A stretch of 22,404 bases of DNA from a virus, in the IMG/VR virus record IMGVR_UViG_3300021962_005447, positions 1-22,404 of that record, one strand, 5' to 3'. Both the position numbers and the translations under genes were made by a program. The notes beneath the pieces were generated by a model. That model saw only the letters and a list, made by a program, of their open reading frames with translations, was not told the origin of the DNA and did no database searches. Each line of letters begins with the position of its first letter. Within the stretch, counting starts at the first letter, position 1. This document shows positions 17,990 to 22,404 of the stretch, one piece after another.

Positions 17990-18469
17990 TTAAGTCCTTT
18001 TAATATTTAGATAGCAAGGTTCATTACTGTAGATAAACTCGTGCCAGATACTTCTTAATTCCTCTTCGCTGTTAGGTTTGTAAATTTTAATATTAGGAAA
18101 CGCCTTTAAAGCATCTTCATCATCTACAGCCCAATGGCTAAATCCTAAATGCCCATAATCTTTATCTCGTCCGGTGCCTACAAGTTTTACTGGTGCGCCT
18201 TCATGATTGAGATAGTTTCTTAACCATTCATACGGTCTAAAAATTACAAATGGTGTAATGCTATAGCAAATAGGAATTTTATTGTTATGTGTAAGACCTA
18301 CAGCGGCGCCTAACATAAGCTGTTCAGCGGCACCAACATTAAATGTTCTGTCAGGTGCTACTTCTCTGCTTTTGTTTAGTACACCAAAGCCTAAATCACC
18401 TGTTAAGAGATAAACATTATTATCATTGGCTAATGTTTCAGCCATCAATTGTCCAAAAAGATTTCTCAT
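17990..18469 (-). CDS. Transketolase-like pyrimidine-binding subunit (159 aa)
   Basis: The protein is the Pyr domain of a split transketolase: LLTGDLGFGVLN near residues 21-32, FNVGAAEQLMLGAAVGL with Glu49, the residue that activates the thiamine ring, and a C-terminal half with PYEWLRNYLN and LVGTGRDKDYGHLG. It lacks the third, C-terminal transketolase domain. It overlaps the TPP-binding subunit gene by 4 nt (ATGA) and so is made with it in equal amounts. Split two-gene transketolases occur in marine phage sugar clusters and in archaea. Confidence 0.88.
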   Translation of the reverse strand: MRNLFGQLMAETLANDNNVYLLTGDLGFGVLNKSREVAPDRTFNVGAAEQLMLGAAVGLTHNNKIPICYSITPFVIFRPYEWLRNYLNHEGAPVKLVGTGRDKDYGHLGFSHWAVDDEDALKAFPNIKIYKPNSEEELRSIWHEFIYSNEPCYLNIKRT

Positions 18470-19074
18470 AGTTTATCTAAATCCTCAGGCTTTAAAATAT
18501 AATAATGTGTTAGTACACCCTCTGCGAAAGACCACTTTGGTGGCTCTGTGTTACGAATGTTAATACGTGGCAAGAAAGCCTGTAATCTATTGTTGATATA
18601 ATCTCTGTCAATCATATCGTAGGCAATCATTCCGTTTACATTGACATATACTTCTAAGTTATCTAACTTTGCTTCGTATATAAACCGTAGTGCTTCCCAA
18701 ATAGATCCTTCGCCGCACTCGCCGTCACTAATAAGGCAATGTACTTTACGATCTCTATTAGCTAGTGCATAGCCTGTTGCTACAGTAAGGCCCATTCCAA
18801 GACTGCCGGTAGAACAATATATACCATCAGAAAGGTTGCGATGAGGATGAACTCCATGCTTGTGAAAAAGTTCTTCAGCGTTTCTATTTTCATATTTTTC
18901 CAATACAACATACAATGCAAGAGCGGCATGTCCAGAGCTTAGAATAAAAGGCTCGTCTGGTTGCTTGGCTGCGTAAATCTCATCGATTATATTAACAGCA
19001 TTAAGAGTAGAACTAAGATGTCCTATCTTTTCTTTAAAGCTGATATCTACGATTCGTTGTTCTAATTGATTCAC
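18466..19074 (-). CDS. Transketolase-like TPP-binding subunit (202 aa)
   Basis: This is the PP domain of the split transketolase: SSGHAALALY near 46-55, GIYCSTGSLGMGLTVATGYAL (84-104) and the Mg-diphosphate motif ISDGECGEGSIWEA (115-128), then YVNVNGMIAYD (the Asp-x-Asn becomes Val-x-Asn). The first glycine of the usual GDGE motif is Ser. It starts with GTG 19074 overlapping the upstream TGA (GTGA). The enzyme would move a two-carbon ketol unit between sugars; in a deoxysugar operon it could build a branched or extended sugar or feed a heptose route. That role is inference. Confidence 0.88.
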   Translation of the reverse strand: MNQLEQRIVDISFKEKIGHLSSTLNAVNIIDEIYAAKQPDEPFILSSGHAALALYVVLEKYENRNAEELFHKHGVHPHRNLSDGIYCSTGSLGMGLTVATGYALANRDRKVHCLISDGECGEGSIWEALRFIYEAKLDNLEVYVNVNGMIAYDMIDRDYINNRLQAFLPRINIRNTEPPKWSFAEGVLTHYYILKPEDLDKL

Positions 19075-20393
19075 TTAAACAACCCCATAAATTCATCAAC
19101 CTTCTCACCAATGTAGTTAATTTGTTCTTCTGTAATCACAGGACTTGTGCCGTGGAAGAAAGTATTTGTTAGAGAGAATGTTGCATTTGGAAAATTATTC
19201 TTAGCTTCCATTGGATCCATCAAGTGACTGTAAGCAGGTTGTAACATAATGTTGCCTGCAAAATATGGTCGTGTTTGAATCAAGTTATCTTCTAAGTGTT
19301 CAACTAACTGTGTTCTGCTAAAAGGAGCAGACTTTCTAATTGTTAGTGGGAAGGCAAACCAGCTTGGATTGCTGTGTTCTCTTGCTCGAGGTAGATGGAA
19401 AAATTCTTCATACTTTTCGTAAACCTTAAACAACAGATTATAATTTTCTCTACGTCTAGCATGGATCTCATCTAGCTTTTCTAACTGTTTTAGACCCATA
19501 GCACTTTGCATTTCAATAGGCTTTAGGTTGTAGCCAATTTCATCATACACATACTTGTGGTCAAAGATTTCATCGGGCATTGTAGGAATCCAATTATTAA
19601 ATCGTTTGCCGCATGTACCACGCTTCATCTTATTTGCTTGAGGACCAACACAGTAACATCCACGCCCCCATTCACGGAAACTACGTAGAATAACTTCTTG
19701 TTCTTTTGTATTAGAAGCTACAAAGCCGCCTTCACCCATTGTCATGTGGTGTGCAGGATAAAAACTACAGCTTGCCATCTCACCAAAACTGCCAAGAGGC
19801 TTATCCTTGTATGTACTGCCTAGTGCATCACAGCAATCTTCTAGCAATACAAGATTATACTTGTTAACTAATTCCATTAGCTGATCCATGTTAGGTGGAT
19901 TACCTAGCACGTGAGCAAATGTAATAACTTTAATATCAGGATCACTAGCAAGTACACGCTCGCAATGATCTAAATCGATGTTTAGTGTTTCAAGTTCGAT
20001 GTCAACAAACACAGGAGTAAACCCTACTTGTAGTGTAGGATTTAGAGTAGTAGGGAAACCTGCAATAGGCATCAATACCTTAGTGCCTTTAGGAAAATTA
20101 TAACCTCGCTTACTAGTAAGCGAAGACATCATTAGCAGATTACTGCTACTACCGCTGTTGGTTAGAATACCAAATTCTTTGCCGAACTGTCTTGGAAACT
20201 TTCGTTCAAACAATAAACTCTTATTTCCCATCACCAACCAACCGTCAAGTAACGTTTCTGCGGCTGCAACTATTTCTTCAGCATCAAAAAAAGGACCTGC
20301 GTAGTTTACAAAATCTTTTCCTGGTTGCCAGGTCTTGTCTGCGTTACGTTGTTCGATATAGGTACGAATTTGTGCAAGTATTTCTTGTTTCAT
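19071..20393 (-). CDS. rfbH: PLP/[2Fe-2S]-dependent NDP-4-keto-6-deoxyglucose 3-dehydratase (E1, RfbH-like)
   Basis: The 440-residue protein is a DegT/DnrJ/EryC1-fold enzyme with the two features that mark the E1 3-dehydratases. The PLP lysine is replaced by His in SFYPAHHMTMGEGG (His215/216), and an iron-sulfur cysteine set follows: EDCCDALGS (187-188), GCYC (246, 248) and TCGK (261). E1 removes the C3 hydroxyl of a 4-keto-6-deoxy sugar on the way to 3,6-dideoxyhexoses. It normally needs an iron-sulfur reductase (E3), which is not in this window. It heads the operon; a TGTAAATA late-like element lies 30 nt upstream and AGGAAAA serves as ribosome binding site. Confidence 0.92.
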   Translation of the reverse strand: MKQEILAQIRTYIEQRNADKTWQPGKDFVNYAGPFFDAEEIVAAAETLLDGWLVMGNKSLLFERKFPRQFGKEFGILTNSGSSSNLLMMSSLTSKRGYNFPKGTKVLMPIAGFPTTLNPTLQVGFTPVFVDIELETLNIDLDHCERVLASDPDIKVITFAHVLGNPPNMDQLMELVNKYNLVLLEDCCDALGSTYKDKPLGSFGEMASCSFYPAHHMTMGEGGFVASNTKEQEVILRSFREWGRGCYCVGPQANKMKRGTCGKRFNNWIPTMPDEIFDHKYVYDEIGYNLKPIEMQSAMGLKQLEKLDEIHARRRENYNLLFKVYEKYEEFFHLPRAREHSNPSWFAFPLTIRKSAPFSRTQLVEHLEDNLIQTRPYFAGNIMLQPAYSHLMDPMEAKNNFPNATFSLTNTFFHGTSPVITEEQINYIGEKVDEFMGLFK

Positions 20394-20422
20394 GTTTTTC
20401 CTGTAGTCTGTGTGTTTCGTGA

Positions 20423-20430
20423 TATTTACA
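20423..20430 (-). promoter_or_regulatory. Late-promoter-like octamer TGTAAATA for the sugar operon
   Basis: TGTAAATA (one mismatch to the T4 late octamer) lies on the minus strand 29 nt before ATG 20393, leaving room for a leader with AGGAAAA as ribosome binding site. No sigma70-type promoter is visible in this gap. Confidence 0.5.
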
Positions 20431-20463
20431 ACTTAGAGCAAGTCTCTAATCGTAATACTGGCG

Positions 20464-20682
20464 TCATTTCCAATGTAGTAAGAACATGGCCATGTCTGCA
20501 CGGTTACGAAATTTAAAAGTATCAAAGCTGGTACGCCTGCCAATGCCTGTTTCATTTACCCATTTAGCAATAGGAAACATATCAGCGTCGCTGATGCCTG
20601 CCATCACACCTGCGGCTGGAAAAATTTCTGTTCTAGCAGTTAGAGATAGAGGTAAGTTTTCAGTCCAAATAATTTTTTTCAT
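20464..20682 (-). CDS. Small hypothetical protein, 72 aa
   Basis: The product starts MKKIIWTENLPLSLTARTEIF and ends FKFRNRADMAMFLLHWK. The ending closely resembles that of the protein encoded just upstream (ECKEDLAMFVLRWG), so the two are probably diverged relatives. I choose ATG 20682, which overlaps the upstream TGA (ATGA) and has GAGGTGG as ribosome binding site. There is no membrane segment and no known family. Confidence 0.75.
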   Translation of the reverse strand: MKKIIWTENLPLSLTARTEIFPAAGVMAGISDADMFPIAKWVNETGIGRRTSFDTFKFRNRADMAMFLLHWK

Positions 20683-20942
20683 CCCCACCTCAATACAAAC
20701 ATTGCCAGATCTTCCTTACATTCAAATGTAAGTACCATGCCTTCGTGTTTATAGCGGGTACTAATACCGGATGCGTCTAACCAAGAATCAATTTCTTCTA
20801 CGTTATCGATCCACCAGCTGGCACTTTTAATAATAGCATAAGAACCAATGCCTTCCATATCCCCAATAAGGAAATGCCCAGCATTATCTCCTAACGTAAC
20901 TACACCCATCCGATCAGTGACCTTAACTTTCTTGCTTTTCAT
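20679..20942 (-). CDS. Small hypothetical protein, 87 aa
   Basis: The product starts MKSKKVKVTDRMGVVTLGDN and has a central IKSASWWIDNVEEIDSWLDA segment and a C-terminal MVLTFECKEDLAMFVLRWG. I use ATG 20942, which overlaps the end of the sulfotransferase-like gene by 20 nt. A TTG 36 nt upstream is possible but less likely. The C-terminal motif is shared with the next protein (see that entry). Function unknown. Confidence 0.75.
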   Translation of the reverse strand: MKSKKVKVTDRMGVVTLGDNAGHFLIGDMEGIGSYAIIKSASWWIDNVEEIDSWLDASGISTRYKHEGMVLTFECKEDLAMFVLRWG

Positions 20943-21687
20943 TAACAAAATAATACGGTTGTTGTTTAATATAATCAATTAATTCGTAATCTTTTTTTCT
21001 AAAACTATTAACAAACCAGTTAATGTTATCTGTAGAAAAATTATAACTTTGTTCAATATCGAATTGTGACCTCGATCTCATTAAAAATGGATCGTCAGGC
21101 ATATCGACATTAAACATCGTTCGCATAAAGTAATTTAAAGATTTGATGTCTATTGCGGCTGCAACTTTAGTTTCCAATTTTTTGTAATCTTCTAAGTCAC
21201 CTAACCACCAAGATATAGATTGGGTCACTAAACCCAAAGGCACATGATTCTTAAAATTAGGACCGCTATTAAATGAATATAGTTTTGTTACGATATCAGA
21301 GTCTGCTTTTAATAAAGAGCATAAATCATTTGGTGTGTTGCACTTAGTTAATAAGTCTTTACTCCATAGAGGTTGAGACTTTTGAAATCTGATATACTCT
21401 TTGTTAGACTGCTCCTGCAAATCAGGATATTTTTCTATAAAAAGTTTGTGACGTAAATCTAAGGTTTTTATTTCCCAAAATCCGCTACAGAATCTTTCCC
21501 AAGGATCTCTAACACAATATATAACTTTAGTCTTGGATGTAAAAAGTGTTACACTGTGAGAAGGGTTAACATTGAAAATCTTAAAACCGCTTGAATCTAA
21601 ATTCAATAGGGCGGTGCCGCCGGTTTTTGGAATATGCAAATATGTGCTATCTTTTATATTGTTAAAGAGGTTAGATTGCATGTTCAT
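20923..21687 (-). CDS. Sulfotransferase-family protein (254 aa)
   Basis: This is the clearest of the three sulfotransferase-like proteins. YLHIPKTGGTALL (16-28) is the PAPS 5'-phosphosulfate loop with the P-loop-like Lys-Thr-Gly-Gly-Thr, and YCVRDPWERFCSGFWE (57-72) is the 3'-phosphate site. The size and the later PLGLVTQSISWWLGD segment match the carbohydrate sulfotransferase (Sulfotransfer_2) family. No signal or Golgi-type anchor is present, as expected for a phage enzyme acting in the bacterial cytoplasm. It starts within the end of the uvdE gene (17-nt overlap; ATG 21687 or 21681). Confidence 0.85.
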   Translation of the reverse strand: MNMQSNLFNNIKDSTYLHIPKTGGTALLNLDSSGFKIFNVNPSHSVTLFTSKTKVIYCVRDPWERFCSGFWEIKTLDLRHKLFIEKYPDLQEQSNKEYIRFQKSQPLWSKDLLTKCNTPNDLCSLLKADSDIVTKLYSFNSGPNFKNHVPLGLVTQSISWWLGDLEDYKKLETKVAAAIDIKSLNYFMRTMFNVDMPDDPFLMRSRSQFDIEQSYNFSTDNINWFVNSFRKKDYELIDYIKQQPYYFVNEKQES

Positions 21688-22404
21688 AAAGACGTTGTGA
21701 TGCTAAGTTCTTAGCCTTGCTCTCGCACATAATGTCAGCCCAATCTAAATGAGTTAGGGCCCAGTCATTGACTGCGCTATTCCAGTAGTAATCGCTGTGT
21801 GCGCGAAGTTTTGCTTTCTTGTAACCCTGCTCTAGCAGTGTGTTAAGATCGGGTCTAGTGTCCCTACAGTGGTCAGGGAGCAGGTCTTCTCTGCTAACTG
21901 AGTAATGAATAACAGGACGCACGCCGCGCCAACTATCAATAACCCTTTTAATGCGGTCGTCATTAGCTTCAATGTATTCTCCATTTCTAATCCAGTGGTG
22001 GTGAATGTCCAACACCAACGCACAGTGGTCTACTAGTTCTAGGCTCGAATTGAGACCCCAGGACATTTCGTCGTTTTCGATTGTGAGGGTGTTTCTTGCT
22101 TCGGTGCTGAGTCTTGGGATAACTCGCTTGATACCTTCGGGGCCTTGACGACCTGCGATGTGGACGTTAATTTTAAAGTCCTGAAACGATTTACCATACC
22201 CCATCCATCTCGCCATATCTGCATGATATTCAAACTCCTCTACGCTACGGTCAACAATGTCTGGTGTATCGCTTGCAAGTACACAAAATTGTCCGGGGTG
22301 GAAACTAAGTCTGACGTCGGTCCGGCGAGCCAGTTCACCAATCGACTCAAAACGAGGTACCATAGCATTAATGACATCTCTACGATGCCAAAAATAAGAC
22401 CAAG
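21671..22404 (-). CDS. uvsE: UV-damage endonuclease UvdE (C-terminal part, cut by window edge)
   Basis: The frame is open to the right edge, so the N-terminus is missing; about 243 residues are visible. The TIM-barrel UVDE motifs are all present in order: LSFHPGQFCVLAS, EEFEYHADMARWMG, NVHIAGRQG, LTIENDEMSWG, ALVLDIHHHWI, PVIHYSVS and LRAHSDYYWN. These His, Glu and Asp residues form the metal cluster. UvdE nicks DNA 5' to UV photoproducts and some abasic sites, starting an alternative excision repair; phages use such enzymes to survive sunlight. The stop overlaps the start of the sulfotransferase gene, so they are cotranscribed. Confidence 0.92.
   Translation of the reverse strand, partial: WSYFWHRRDVINAMVPRFESIGELARRTDVRLSFHPGQFCVLASDTPDIVDRSVEEFEYHADMARWMGYGKSFQDFKINVHIAGRQGPEGIKRVIPRLSTEARNTLTIENDEMSWGLNSSLELVDHCALVLDIHHHWIRNGEYIEANDDRIKRVIDSWRGVRPVIHYSVSREDLLPDHCRDTRPDLNTLLEQGYKKAKLRAHSDYYWNSAVNDWALTHLDWADIMCESKAKNLASQRLYEHAI

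Overview
The window looks like part of a large tailed-phage genome. It is probably a T4-like (Straboviridae-like or marine myovirus) phage of an aquatic alphaproteobacterium. This rests on several observations. All 37 protein-coding entries (35 intact or edge-truncated genes and two uncertain small reading frames) and all 25 tRNA genes lie on the minus strand, packed with 1-20 nt overlaps. There are SleB-type cell-wall hydrolases around a small membrane protein, a UV-damage endonuclease, an Sm-like protein and many tiny unknown genes. T4 late-promoter-like octamers (TATAAATA and variants) occur next to at least nine strong sigma70-like promoters (TTGACA, 16-17 bp, TATAAT-like). The alphaproteobacterial host is inferred from a HIG1-like twin-membrane protein. 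The exact phage and host cannot be named from sequence alone.

Reading in the direction of transcription (high to low coordinates): 22404-20464 holds the 3' part of a uvdE gene, a sulfotransferase-like gene and two related small genes. 20393-14717 is a seven-gene, translationally coupled nucleotide-sugar/glycan operon: a PLP/Fe-S 3-dehydratase, a split transketolase, an FkbM methyltransferase, two extended SDR enzymes and a putative glycosyltransferase. It is preceded by a late-type promoter and followed by a 16-bp palindrome. 14416-14126 is an Sm-like protein gene. 14002-10759 is a lysis/envelope operon: SleB, a membrane protein, SleB, a secreted staphylococcal-type nuclease and a large unknown protein. 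10641-10081 is a queD-like gene behind a leader that could fold into two competing structures. 10002-9892 is a 36-aa gene closed by a good terminator.

From 9555 to 1339 lies an array of 25 tRNA genes covering most amino acids (no Val tRNA was found). It is interrupted by small protein genes and by several gene-free stretches that can fold into closed multi-helix RNAs. The proteins inserted between tRNAs are mostly modifying enzymes (two sulfotransferase-like, two SGNH hydrolases, one 2-oxoglutarate oxygenase), membrane proteins and tiny unknowns. 1266-1 holds an unknown 372-aa protein and the start of a Lys/Ala/Pro-rich protein.

The most unusual signal is the junction between inserted genes and tRNAs. 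Five genes end with a TAG stop whose bases belong wholly or partly to the 5' end of the next tRNA; in three the stop is tRNA bases U8-A9-G10. RNase P maturation of those tRNAs would cut the stop codon off the mRNA. Three of the same genes start only 5-6 nt after a TATAAATA/TGTAAATA octamer with no Shine-Dalgarno, suggesting leaderless late mRNAs. A second set of signals is a family of putative structured RNAs inside the tRNA array, reminiscent in position of the stable RNAs C and D of the T4 tRNA cluster.
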